From an uncultured Marvinbryantia sp. (GTDB lineage: Bacteria > Bacillota > Clostridia > Lachnospirales > Lachnospiraceae), in assembly GCA_934408725.1 (NCBI GenBank), contig CAKRVB010000012.1, forward strand, positions 1-63,651: a stretch of DNA of 63,651 bases, read 5' to 3'. The position numbers and the translations under genes are program-made. This document shows, piece by piece, positions 8,409 through 16,875 of this stretch. How positions within the stretch are numbered: position 1 is the first letter of the stretch; every line of letters begins with the position of its first letter. Under the pieces are notes generated by a model, which saw only the letters and a list, made by a program, of their open reading frames with translations, made no database searches and was not told the DNA's origin.

Positions 8409-9431
8409 ATGAAAAAATCTGATATTACTGTCTGTGCCGTAAAACCTGTTGCTCCTCCAGATCTTGGCCTGGATCTTCCAATCAGTGAACGGGAAAATTT
8501 TTTGAAAATTCTGAATCATGAAAAGCCGATGTGGATGGGAAACCAGTACCGCACTACACAGTGGGGGATGTGCAAAGCCAATCAGGATATGCCGCGCAGC
8601 ATGAATTCTGCAACAGATGACTGGTTTGGATGTCAGTATATTTTCTCAGAAAAATATGGTACCCCAACGCCTCACGGCATCATGTTTGACGATATCACAG
8701 AATGGGAGGATTATGTCAAATGGCCGGATATGGATGCCTATGTATGGGAAGCTTCTAAGAATTTCAAACAGAATCCTGACAAAGTGCTTGCTACTCCTTA
8801 TGGAAATGGTATCTTTGAACGTATGCATATGTTCATGGGCTTTGAAAATTCTCTGGTTGCTCTGGTAACAGAACCGGAAGCATGCAAAGATTTCTTTAAC
8901 CATATGGCCGATTATAAAATTGAGATTTTCAATCGCATGGCTGATATTTATGATTATGATTATGTGATCTATAACGATGACTGGGGCACTGCCAAAGACA
9001 CCTTTTTCTCTGTTGATACCATGAAAGAACTTCTTCTTGAGCCAACCAGAAGAATCTTTGAAGCAATTCACAAACGTGGCGTAAAGGTAGAATTCCATAA
9101 CTGTGGACATATTGATCGTTTTATTCCTTATATCATAGAAGAACTGCAGCCAGATATGATGGAAATTCAGGTGTTAAATGATATCAAACACATCATGTCC
9201 ACATACGGAGACCGTGTAACAGTAGAATATGCTCCTGATCCATTTTTCATTAACGATCCGGACGTCACCCGAGACCAGTTAAAAGCTTATGCCCGGGAAA
9301 TTGTTGATCAATACGGAGCTCATGTAGTAAAAGGATCCGGAGTCATTTTGAACATCAATGCAAACGATCCGGACGTATACAAAACATTCGAATCAGAAGC
9401 TATTGAATACTCTATGAAAATGTATCGCTGA
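8409..9431 (+). CDS. URO-D superfamily protein, MtaA/MtbA-like methyltransferase candidate (paralogue 4)
   Basis: 340 aa from ATG 8409. Earlier in-frame ATGs at 8379 and 8400 are rejected because AAAGGAG (8393-8399) is placed correctly only for 8409. URO-D/MtaA superfamily: NDDWG at residues 189-193 and FHNCGH at 229-234, the His-x-Cys-Gly form of the zinc motif. It is transcribed divergently from the PucR-type regulator and followed by a terminator and then a second MFS gene on the same strand. Four diverged paralogues in 7 kb suggest different substrates or sequential steps rather than redundancy. Confidence 0.77.
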   Translation: MKKSDITVCAVKPVAPPDLGLDLPISERENFLKILNHEKPMWMGNQYRTTQWGMCKANQDMPRSMNSATDDWFGCQYIFSEKYGTPTPHGIMFDDITEWEDYVKWPDMDAYVWEASKNFKQNPDKVLATPYGNGIFERMHMFMGFENSLVALVTEPEACKDFFNHMADYKIEIFNRMADIYDYDYVIYNDDWGTAKDTFFSVDTMKELLLEPTRRIFEAIHKRGVKVEFHNCGHIDRFIPYIIEELQPDMMEIQVLNDIKHIMSTYGDRVTVEYAPDPFFINDPDVTRDQLKAYAREIVDQYGAHVVKGSGVILNINANDPDVYKTFESEAIEYSMKMYR

Positions 9432-9444
9432 CATCTCTCATTTT

Positions 9445-9480
9445 ACCAGCTATGTCACTCTGGCATAGCTGGTTTTTTTT
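9445..9480 (+). terminator. Terminator after URO-D paralogue 4
   Basis: ACCAGCTATG and CATAGCTGGT form a 10-bp perfect stem with a 9-base loop, followed by eight T. It separates the URO-D gene from the MFS gene at 9618. Confidence 0.9.
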
Positions 9481-9617
9481 CGTCAAATCAGACGAAACTT
9501 TCCAGGTACCTGCAATCTTTTTTCTCACTTTTTGGATTTTTCACATATAGGACTTCTTCATAAAAAGCTTTATACTGCAAACATAATACATCAGATAAAA
9601 ACAGGGGGGTTTTTATT

Positions 9618-10901
9618 ATGAAGACAAACAAAAAATTTCATTATTGCTGGGTTATCCTGGCAGGCTGCTGCATTATGATGTCCATCGGATTTGGAATGTG
9701 TCTGAACTCCGTAGGCGTTTATCTTCCTTTTGTTGCAGACTCTCTGGGCGTCACCCGTGGCCAGGTTTCTTATTACATGACCATCCAGGGCTTTGGCATG
9801 ATTATCGGTATGTATCTTGCCGGACGAATGATTCCAAAAATGAACATCAAAGTTCTGCTCAGTATTGCTACCATTGTTATGGCCGTCTGTTTTCTTCTTT
9901 TGTCCGGCGGCAAATCTCTGAGCAGATGGTATGTGGTGGCAATTCCACTTGGTATCTCTATTGCATTTATTGCGCCATTACCAATCTCTATTTTAATCAG
10001 TAACTGGTTCGAAAAGAAACGTGGCCTTGCTTCCGGTATCGCCTTTGCATTTTCCGGTATCACAGGTGCGATTCTCTCTCCTATAGCCACCAAAATTATT
10101 ACCACATATGGCTGGCAGACTTCTTATCGTGTCTATGCCATCCTGGCACTGGTTTTTATGCTGCCAACTGCTATCTTTATCCTGGAAACTACACCAGAGA
10201 AAAAGGGACTGCTTCCTTATGGTATCACGGTCTCAGAACAGCATAAACAGTCTCATCATAAAGTAATTGCCGCTAATTATGGCACCTCTATGAAAGACGC
10301 TAAAAAAATGCCAATTTTTTATACTACTATTCTGACTGCCGGATTCCTGTCCATCGCAGGAGGCTTCAGTCAGCAGTTTCCAAGCCATGCCGTCAGTATG
10401 GGGCTTAACGCTGCCGTAGGCTCCACACTGGTAAGTATCTGCATGGTCATGCAGTTAATCGCCAATGTACCACTTGGAATTCTATGCGACAAGATCGGAG
10501 TACGCCTCTCTGCTACTTTATATAGCACGATCGGCGGTCTGGGTGCTTTTCTTCTTGCAACCTGTGGTCATAGTTTTCTGATGTATGTTGGTTGTGCCAT
10601 GTATGGCATTGGCATTTGCCAGACCATGGTTATTTCCCCACAGGTAGCACGGGAAATTTTTGGGAAAAAGGACTTCAGTCAGATTAACTCTATCGTTATG
10701 ATTGCCTTTGCTCTGACCGGTGCGTTTTCCCATACTATTTATGCCGGACTGGCAGATATACGCAGTTCCTATGTACTGTCTCTGACTCTTGCCGGAATCT
10801 TTTATGTCATTGCTATCGGCATGGTGAATGCTTCCTGCCTGGGTGGCAAAATTCTTATGGAAACAAATAAAAAAATGGAAGGTCAGACTCTTCCTGAGTA
10901 A
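9618..10901 (+). CDS. Major facilitator superfamily transporter (cluster carrier 2, oxalate/formate antiporter-like)
   Basis: 427 aa with about 12 membrane segments. The N-terminal layout (HYCWVILAGC, then GVYLPFVADSLG near residues 34-45) and a loop WFEKKRGLASG near residue 130 resemble the monocarboxylate/OFA branch of the MFS. It differs clearly from carrier 1. It is preceded by a G-rich ribosome binding site (AGGGGGG) and faces the tadA operon tail to tail. Together with carrier 1 it brackets the URO-D cluster, suggesting substrate entry and product exit. The substrate is unknown. Confidence 0.8.
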   Translation: MKTNKKFHYCWVILAGCCIMMSIGFGMCLNSVGVYLPFVADSLGVTRGQVSYYMTIQGFGMIIGMYLAGRMIPKMNIKVLLSIATIVMAVCFLLLSGGKSLSRWYVVAIPLGISIAFIAPLPISILISNWFEKKRGLASGIAFAFSGITGAILSPIATKIITTYGWQTSYRVYAILALVFMLPTAIFILETTPEKKGLLPYGITVSEQHKQSHHKVIAANYGTSMKDAKKMPIFYTTILTAGFLSIAGGFSQQFPSHAVSMGLNAAVGSTLVSICMVMQLIANVPLGILCDKIGVRLSATLYSTIGGLGAFLLATCGHSFLMYVGCAMYGIGICQTMVISPQVAREIFGKKDFSQINSIVMIAFALTGAFSHTIYAGLADIRSSYVLSLTLAGIFYVIAIGMVNASCLGGKILMETNKKMEGQTLPE

Positions 10902-10926
10902 CCTCCCATCTGTATTCTTTTCCTTT

Positions 10927-11403
10927 TCAGGAACTGCGGGCTGCTTTCTTCTTTTCCCGCAGTTCCCGGAAAAACTGGCTCATCATCTGACTACATTCTT
11001 CTTCCAGAACACCTCTTGTCACCTGCACCTTATGATTAAAGCCGTCCATTTCCAGAATATTCAATACGGATCCGGCGCATCCCGCCTTAGGATTCATACA
11101 TCCAATGACTGCTTCCGTCAGTCTGGCCTGCATCATGGCTCCGGCGCACATCTGACACGGTTCCAGCGTCACATACATCGTGCATTCTTCCAGCCTCCAG
11201 TCGCCAAGCTTTTTTGCTGCCTTGCGAATAGCGATCAGTTCTGCATGGGAGAGCGTGTTCCTGTCTGTGTTTCTCCGGTTGTAGCCTCTTGCAATGATTT
11301 TTCCTTCATGCACAATGACGCAGCCGATTGGCACTTCCTCCAGCAGGTATGCTTTCTTTGCCTGCCGGATGGCCTCTTTCATGAATTTTTCCTGCTCTGT
11401 CAT
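10927..11403 (-). CDS. tadA: tRNA-specific adenosine deaminase
   Basis: 158 aa from ATG 11403; upstream in-frame codons lie inside pepT and are rejected. TadA converts A34 to inosine in tRNA-Arg(ACG). Zinc and catalytic motifs are present: HAE in SHAELIAI (about residues 52-59) and the PCxxC motif in LEPCQMCAGAMM (about 82-93). The ATG overlaps the pepT stop by four bases (ATGA), indicating translational coupling. Third gene of the cobA-pepT-tadA series. Confidence 0.93.
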   Translation of the reverse strand: MTEQEKFMKEAIRQAKKAYLLEEVPIGCVIVHEGKIIARGYNRRNTDRNTLSHAELIAIRKAAKKLGDWRLEECTMYVTLEPCQMCAGAMMQARLTEAVIGCMNPKAGCAGSVLNILEMDGFNHKVQVTRGVLEEECSQMMSQFFRELREKKKAARSS

Positions 11404-12626
11404 ACTGCCTTTTCTCCGAACGCCCTGACAATGCCTTTTAGATTTTCCACTACTGCATCCATGCCTTCCGTGGTAATGTGCTCGAATGGTCCATGAAAAG
11501 CATATCCGCCGGTTCCCAGATTCGGGCATGGCAGTCCCATGAAAGAAAGTCTGGCTCCGTCTGTGCCGCCACGGATGGCAATTGTCTCTGGCTGAAGACC
11601 TGATGCCTGCACGGCTTCTTTGGCGTAGTCAATCAGGAACATACATTCTTCTATCTTTTCTCTCATATTGCGATACTGCTCTTTTACTGTCAGTACTACT
11701 GTCCCTGCCCCATATTTTTCATTCAGCAGATCTGCGATGTGCTGCATCTGTTCCTTGCGAATCTCAAAATGTGCTGCATCATGATCACGAATAATGTAAG
11801 ATAACGTCGCATTCGACACATCTCCACTCATATCCGTCAGATGAAAAAAGCCTTCATATCCTTTCGTACCTCTTGGGGTTTCTCCTGCCGGAAGCATCTG
11901 GTTGAACTCCATAGCCACCAGGGCAGCATTAATCATGGTGTCCTTGCTGTCACCAGGATGTACGGAAAGTCCGGTCACTTTTACTGTTGCACCTGCTGCA
12001 TTGAAGTTTTCGAATTCAATCTCGTTCTCTGCTCCGCCGTCTACCGTATAAGCATACTTTGCGCCAAATCCTTCGACATCAAAATGATCTGCACCCTCTC
12101 CGATCTCTTCATCCGGTGTGAAGGCAATACAGATTTTTCCATGGGCTATACCTTCTTTGATGATCTGTTCTGCCATGGTCATGATCTCCGCAATGCCAGC
12201 TTTATCATCTGCACCCAGAAGCGTTGTTCCATCTGTGGTAATCAGGGTTCTGCCCTTTAATTTTTCCAGATCTGGAAATGCTTTCGGACTTAACACGCGT
12301 CCACTGTCTCCCAGCCTGATATCTGATCCGTCATAGTCTCCTATAATCTGTGGTTTTACCCCTTCTCCGCTAAAGTCTGGTGCAGTATCCATGTGTGCAA
12401 TGAACCCCAGTGCCGGGATATGTTCCATACCTGGTGTAGCCGGGATCTCACCATATACATAACAGTTTTTTGTGATTCTGACATTTTCCACACCGATCTC
12501 TTTTAATTCCTCTGCCAGCACATTGCCAAGGTCAAATTCCCTTGCAGCTGACGGGGTAACCCCACTTTCTTCCTCACTGGTGGTATAGATCTTTACATAA
12601 TTCAAAAGTCTTTCATATGCTCTCAT
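11400..12626 (-). CDS. pepT: Peptidase T (aminotripeptidase, M20 family)
   Basis: 408 aa, the usual length. It removes N-terminal residues from tripeptides in the cytosol. Metal and catalytic motifs: HMDTAPD (about residues 77-83), GTTLLGADDKAG (about 134-145) and TPDEEIGEGADHFD (about 170-183), the dinuclear zinc pattern of M20B. ATG 12626 is preferred over ATG 12632 because AAGGAG then lies 8 bases upstream instead of 2. It follows cobA by 33 bases on the same strand. Confidence 0.93.
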   Translation of the reverse strand: MRAYERLLNYVKIYTTSEEESGVTPSAAREFDLGNVLAEELKEIGVENVRITKNCYVYGEIPATPGMEHIPALGFIAHMDTAPDFSGEGVKPQIIGDYDGSDIRLGDSGRVLSPKAFPDLEKLKGRTLITTDGTTLLGADDKAGIAEIMTMAEQIIKEGIAHGKICIAFTPDEEIGEGADHFDVEGFGAKYAYTVDGGAENEIEFENFNAAGATVKVTGLSVHPGDSKDTMINAALVAMEFNQMLPAGETPRGTKGYEGFFHLTDMSGDVSNATLSYIIRDHDAAHFEIRKEQMQHIADLLNEKYGAGTVVLTVKEQYRNMREKIEECMFLIDYAKEAVQASGLQPETIAIRGGTDGARLSFMGLPCPNLGTGGYAFHGPFEHITTEGMDAVVENLKGIVRAFGEKAV

Positions 12627-12659
12627 GTTCATTTCTCCTTGATTTTCCTAATATGCCCA

Positions 12660-13196
12660 CTACCGTTCGATCCCCGGTCTGGCTGGAATTCCTTTTTCAA
12701 AAGGATGCTTTCTCATACAGATCTCTGATATATAGTCTGCCCGTTTCATCAGTTCTTCAGACGGTCCCTGACCCGTCAGAATCACTTCCAGCTTTTCCGG
12801 TTTGTGATCCAGGAAGTCCAGTAATAAGGCTTCATCCAGAAGTCCTGCTTTGATCGTATAGATACATTCATCCAGAAACAACACATCATAATCACCATCT
12901 GCCGCTTCTTTTGTCACTTTCTTCAGCTGCTCACCATAGAAAACTCGCCGCTCTGCTTTCTCCTCTTCTGTCATCTGGAAACTGAATTTTTCCTGATCCA
13001 GTCCACTGATCCAGGTAATGTTTTCCACCGCCTCCAGAATTTTACGCTCACTGGTCTTGTTATTCTTCATGAACTGATAAATCAGAACCTTATATCCATA
13101 TCCGGCCGCTCTGGCGCATAACCCCATTCCCGTTGTTGTTTTTCCTTTTCCATTTCCACAGTAAATATGAACCAAACCTGTTGTCATTTTTCCCAT
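12660..13196 (-). CDS. cobA: Cob(I)yrinic acid a,c-diamide / cob(I)alamin adenosyltransferase (CobA/BtuR type)
   Basis: 178 aa, the size of CobA/BtuR. The enzyme transfers the 5'-deoxyadenosyl group of ATP to cob(I)alamin, giving adenosylcobalamin. The P-loop GNGKGKTT is near residues 14-21, and the family pattern continues with FLDECIYTIKAGLL near residue 105 and HKPEKLEVILTGQGP near residue 130. AGGAGG lies 7-10 bases upstream of GTG 13199 or ATG 13196; either may be the start. First gene of a minus-strand cobA-pepT-tadA series. It is notable because six cobalamin-type leaders lie further right. No riboswitch is seen in its own upstream region. Confidence 0.92.
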   Translation of the reverse strand: MGKMTTGLVHIYCGNGKGKTTTGMGLCARAAGYGYKVLIYQFMKNNKTSERKILEAVENITWISGLDQEKFSFQMTEEEKAERRVFYGEQLKKVTKEAADGDYDVLFLDECIYTIKAGLLDEALLLDFLDHKPEKLEVILTGQGPSEELMKRADYISEICMRKHPFEKGIPARPGIER

Positions 13197-13375
13197 CACC
13201 AGTTTTCCTCCTGCTTTTCTAACTTCCCACAGTATAACACACTTTTACCCTAAAATGGAAGTTCACTGGATCAACTGCGAAACTGGTTTACAAACATTTT
13301 TCTTTCGTGTAAGATAGGATTACAATGTCAAAAAGAGTACAAAACACACAATATTTTCGAAAGGATGAGCTGAAC

Positions 13376-14551
13376 ATGATAAAGAAAAGCATGGTTTCCC
13401 TGCTTTTAACTGGAATATTGACCACTACATCCATTTGGAGCTGTCCCGTAGCTGCAATTGCCAGTGATTCTGTCTCCTGGCCGGAACTTACCGTCCAGAC
13501 AGAACAGATTTCTGAGACGGAAGCTGACTCAGGAGCTCTTTCTGTCGATGTTCCAAATCAATTGCCATCTGACTGGCATGCTCTGTCGGAAGAAGAACTG
13601 GATCGGTTGTTCGGTGATCTGCCACGCTATCTGGATCTTGGTTCTTTTACATTAAATCAATTAAATAATATTCCCATACCACAGATCACCTCAGATGGCA
13701 TGGTGATCCGTGACCGCTGTGGACGTGCCTGGCGCATCCGTATGACCTGGGAAGAACTTCAGAAACGTATCACCTCAATGCTCTCTGATTATCAGGGGGA
13801 CTGGAGTGTCTACTTAAAAGATCTGAAAAATGGCAATACCATGGAGATCAATGAACACGCCATGCAGTCTGCCAGCCTGATCAAGCTCTATATTGCAGGC
13901 GCTACACTGGAACTGATCGAGAACGGAGACCTGACCGAAACAGATACGATTACCCACGCACTGCATGAGATGATCACGGTCAGCGATAATGAATCATCCA
14001 ATGTTCTGGTACGCAGCTTTTGCGATGAATCCGGTGATTTTCAGACGGGTCTGGCAAAAGTGAATGACTTTATTCAAAGAATGGGATTTACCAATACCAT
14101 TCAGGTAAATGGCATTGCAGATCCAAGTCTGTGGGTATCGGATGGACGGATCAATGAGACCTCTGCCGCCGACTGTGGAAAGCTCCTGGAAATGGTCTAC
14201 AACCGGGAACTTGTTTCTCATTATGCTTCTTATCGATTCGAGAATCTTCTGAATAATCAGGAGGTAAACTATAAAATTCCTGCCGGTCTTCCGGAAGGAA
14301 CACCGATTTCCCACAAGACCGGTGAAGTAGATGATACGGAAAATGATACCGCAATTATTTATACGCCATATGGGGATTATATCTTCTGTATCCTGTCTAC
14401 CAATCTGACAGATACCGGATCTGCAGTGGATCATATTCGTGAGATCACTGCAATGGTCTATGACTGGTTCACCAGCCCTGTCATAGAAGTAGACAGTGAG
14501 ACGTTACTGCCACTGGATACTGCTTCTTCCGAATCTGGAGAAACCAGTTAA
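13376..14551 (+). CDS. Secreted class A beta-lactamase-fold serine hydrolase
   Basis: 391 aa from ATG 13376 (AAGGA ten bases upstream; the earlier ATG at 13325 lacks a good site). A signal peptide spans about residues 1-30 and ends near VAAIASD. The class A fold motifs are present: SLIK (the SxxK serine-lysine pair, about residue 165), SDN (about residue 202) and HKTG (about residue 318). Family members hydrolyse beta-lactams or act on cell-wall peptides. The 130-residue spacer before the catalytic domain is unusual for a plain beta-lactamase and argues for a cell-surface hydrolase. A small gene follows 30 bases later. Confidence 0.82.
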   Translation: MIKKSMVSLLLTGILTTTSIWSCPVAAIASDSVSWPELTVQTEQISETEADSGALSVDVPNQLPSDWHALSEEELDRLFGDLPRYLDLGSFTLNQLNNIPIPQITSDGMVIRDRCGRAWRIRMTWEELQKRITSMLSDYQGDWSVYLKDLKNGNTMEINEHAMQSASLIKLYIAGATLELIENGDLTETDTITHALHEMITVSDNESSNVLVRSFCDESGDFQTGLAKVNDFIQRMGFTNTIQVNGIADPSLWVSDGRINETSAADCGKLLEMVYNRELVSHYASYRFENLLNNQEVNYKIPAGLPEGTPISHKTGEVDDTENDTAIIYTPYGDYIFCILSTNLTDTGSAVDHIREITAMVYDWFTSPVIEVDSETLLPLDTASSESGETS

Positions 14552-14581
14552 ATCATTCTCACAGACAGAAAGGAATAGCCT

Positions 14582-14845
14582 ATGCGCATTTGGGGAAAAA
14601 TATGGAAAGACAATCATCTTCTGAAAGACACAACAATTGAAGATCATTCCAACGATACCAGAACTCACAAGATCTTTCACGCACTGGATGAGATCTGTCT
14701 GGAATTTGATCTTGGCAAACCGATCTGGCTGGATTCCAATATCCGTGAATTCCAGAAACACAGTTCTACAAAATTTCGTCAGGATAATTTTATTGAGGAA
14801 ATTGATTTTGATTTCCTGGAACTTCATGTCATTGAAGAAGATTAA
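14582..14845 (+). CDS. Small conserved acidic protein of unknown function
   Basis: 87 aa, acidic, rich in Asp, Glu and Phe, with no membrane segment or signal peptide. AGAAAGGAA lies about 9 bases before ATG 14582. The composition is protein-like, not low-complexity, and a terminator follows directly, so it is probably real. I do not recognise a function. Short proteins beginning MRIWGK with this pattern occur in Lachnospiraceae (from memory, not checked). Likely co-transcribed with the serine hydrolase 30 bases upstream. Confidence 0.7.
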   Translation: MRIWGKIWKDNHLLKDTTIEDHSNDTRTHKIFHALDEICLEFDLGKPIWLDSNIREFQKHSSTKFRQDNFIEEIDFDFLELHVIEED

Positions 14846-14850
14846 TCGAA

Positions 14851-14887
14851 AAAGAAATCTGGCTCTACGGAACCAGATTTCTTTTTT
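14851..14887. terminator. Bidirectional terminator
   Basis: AAAGAAATCTGG and CCAGATTTCTTT form a 12-bp stem; T-runs follow on both strands. It serves the small gene at 14582 (plus) and overlaps the last codons of the dehydrogenase at 14865 (minus). Confidence 0.85.
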
Positions 14888-15821
14888 CGCCTTTTAGAAA
14901 CGCCTCAATATTTAAATAAGTCTCATCTGCCACACGCTGTCTGGCTTCTCCTGTTGCCCATGCAATATGCGGTGTCACAATCAGTCTGCCACTGTCCTGG
15001 ATCTCCAGTAATGGATTATCTGCCTTCATCGGTTCTACCGATATCACATCCAGGCCTGCGCCTGCAATCATTCCCTGATTTAACGCAGTGACCAGATCTC
15101 TTTCATTTACAATCGGACCTCTTGCCACATTGATCAAGATGGCAGATGACTTCATTTTCTGGAATTTTTCCAGGTTCATAAAGTTCTCTGTTGCAGCACT
15201 TAACGGTGCATGAATAGAAAGAATATCTGAAGAAGCAAGCAATGTGTCCAGATCTACACTTTGATACTCCGTATTATGATTTCTGCCTGAGGTAGAGTAA
15301 TAAATCACCCTGCAGCCAAAACTTTGTGCGATCTGTGCCACTTTTCTTCCAATTGCGCCCAGGCCAACAATTCCCCAGGTTTTTCCTGCCAGCTCGAAAA
15401 TCTTTTTATCAAAATGGCTGAAAATGTCAGACTTTACATATTCTCCGCTTTTGACATAATTGTCATAATAGGCCAGCTGGTTCACCAGGTAAAGTGCCAG
15501 TGCAAAAGTGTGCTGCGCCACTGATTCTGTGGAATATCCGCTGACATTGGCAACTGCTATCTTCCTGCTGTCTGTATATGCTTTATCTACAATATTGTAG
15601 CCTGTTGCCGTAATGGCAATCATTTTCAGCTTTTTGGCAGCCCCAAGTGTCTGTTCATTCATCGGCACTTTATTTACCACGAGCACATCTGCATCTTTTA
15701 TTTTTTCCGGCGTGTCCAGCGCATTCGACTGTCCATAAGTTACCACCTCACCTAATTTTTCAAAAGCTTTTAAATCCACATCCTGCCCCAGCGAATTTGC
15801 TTCCAATATCACAATCTTCAT
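14865..15821 (-). CDS. D-2-hydroxyacid dehydrogenase (hydroxypyruvate/glycerate dehydrogenase-like)
   Basis: 318 aa. NAD(P)-dependent reduction of a 2-keto acid to a D-2-hydroxyacid. The Rossmann motif GLGAIG is near residues 153-158; the catalytic set includes R in NVARGPIV (about 233-240), E near 262 and H in TPHIAWAT (about 286-293). The closest family by motif order is glycerate dehydrogenase/hydroxypyruvate reductase, but D-lactate-type enzymes are similar. GGGGAG precedes ATG 15821. The gene stands alone. Confidence 0.85.
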   Translation of the reverse strand: MKIVILEANSLGQDVDLKAFEKLGEVVTYGQSNALDTPEKIKDADVLVVNKVPMNEQTLGAAKKLKMIAITATGYNIVDKAYTDSRKIAVANVSGYSTESVAQHTFALALYLVNQLAYYDNYVKSGEYVKSDIFSHFDKKIFELAGKTWGIVGLGAIGRKVAQIAQSFGCRVIYYSTSGRNHNTEYQSVDLDTLLASSDILSIHAPLSAATENFMNLEKFQKMKSSAILINVARGPIVNERDLVTALNQGMIAGAGLDVISVEPMKADNPLLEIQDSGRLIVTPHIAWATGEARQRVADETYLNIEAFLKGEKRNLVP

Positions 15822-15894
15822 CTTTTGTTTCTCCCCTTCACACTCTCTTCAAAGACAGTTATTTTTTTCAGTTTAACAGGGATTTTTTCCCTTT

Positions 15895-16677
15895 TCAAGC
15901 CAAAAATTCTGCCAGGACTTCCCGTATGATACGTTCTTGTTCCTTCGCATCCATCTGCTTTAAAATCTCCCGGTTTCGTTCTTTGCTCCAGTCTTTTTCT
16001 TCACTGGCTGCTGTTTCTTTTTCACCGCCTTTTATTCTGGACAGGCTGTCCTGAAGCTGCCGCTTCTCTCTCTGCGCTCTGGACTCATAACTTACTTCCT
16101 GTTTCTGCCTGCCAGCATTGCTGGTTGTTTCCTGTGCTTCTTTCCATTCTTCCAAAGCAGCATCTCCGGTATCTGCAGCGATTCCGGAATGGCTCAGGTA
16201 ATCCTGCATCTGAATCAGCAGCCTTTTTTCTTTGTAACGGCTGTCACACCAGAGCACCATCAGTAAGGTCAGTACCGTAATGGCTGCAATTCCCCGCTGC
16301 ATCACAAGCAGATTTCCCTGATTATGCTGCAGCTGGTAATAGCGGATACCTGCCGCAGCAATCGCAGCAGTCCCCAGATACCATCCAAGCGCCTGTCTTT
16401 TCCACTGATGCAGTGTCAGTCTTTTATATTTATAATCCATCAGCATTTTCTGGGCAAAAACCGGAAGATTTATCGTCCCGCCGCAGCATCGGCTGTCAAT
16501 CTGATACCGGTAGCGCATTCGCTTAATAAACTCACCCTTTTCCGGCTGCGCATCTGCCGCTTCCCGAATAAACTGGCGATAACATCTGTTCCCAATTATC
16601 TGGCAAAGTAATCCAAGCAAACCCGTTGCTGTCATCAAATAGAGTAACACTTTTGACTGTAAAATAGTATGTATCAT
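15895..16677 (-). CDS. Membrane protein of unknown function
   Basis: 260 aa from ATG 16677, chosen because AAAGGGG lies 7 bases upstream. Three hydrophobic segments: about residues 7-27, 103-120 and 128-145. The C-terminal 100 residues are charged and helical (Glu/Lys/Arg/Gln-rich), probably a cytoplasmic coiled coil. A cytosolic loop contains RCCGG. I do not recognise the family. It has its own promoter (16750-16777). Confidence 0.7.
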   Translation of the reverse strand: MIHTILQSKVLLYLMTATGLLGLLCQIIGNRCYRQFIREAADAQPEKGEFIKRMRYRYQIDSRCCGGTINLPVFAQKMLMDYKYKRLTLHQWKRQALGWYLGTAAIAAAGIRYYQLQHNQGNLLVMQRGIAAITVLTLLMVLWCDSRYKEKRLLIQMQDYLSHSGIAADTGDAALEEWKEAQETTSNAGRQKQEVSYESRAQREKRQLQDSLSRIKGGEKETAASEEKDWSKERNREILKQMDAKEQERIIREVLAEFLA

Positions 16678-16749
16678 AGTGATCCCCTTTCTTTTTTTCA
16701 GATGCAGGCTCCTCTCCCCGGGCACGGATCCTGCTCCTGTTAATTGCAG

Positions 16750-16777
16750 AGTATAAATCAATTTTTCCGGTTTGCAA
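16750..16777 (-). promoter_or_regulatory. Promoter of the unknown membrane protein
   Basis: On the minus strand TTGCAA (16772-16777), a 16-base spacer and TATACT (16750-16755), about 75 bases upstream of ATG 16677. Confidence 0.6.
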
Positions 16778-16793
16778 AGTAAAATCGTTCGTC

Positions 16794-16828
16794 AAAAAAG
16801 CCCATAAACTGCATGTTTACGGGCTTTT
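16794..16828 (-). terminator. Terminator after mtnN / ECF operon
   Basis: On the minus strand AAAAGCCCGTAAAC pairs with GTTTATGGGCTTTT and a T-run follows. It lies about 50 bases after the mtnN stop and probably ends the operon that begins at 26327. Confidence 0.85.
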
Positions 16829-16875
16829 GAACTTCATCTTTATTCTGAAGAGGTTCAGGTTAGGAACCTCTGTGA

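Noticed and set aside
2122..9431. Annotating the four URO-D proteins as haem-pathway HemE
   Set aside because: Four diverged copies with carriers and a PucR regulator, and His-x-Cys motifs, fit the MtaA/MtbA side of the superfamily; no other haem genes are near.
10930..10966. GGAACTGCGGG/CCCGCAGTTCC hairpin as a terminator between MFS carrier 2 and tadA
   Set aside because: It lies within the tadA coding end and has no T-run on either strand. It may weakly slow transcription but is not scored.
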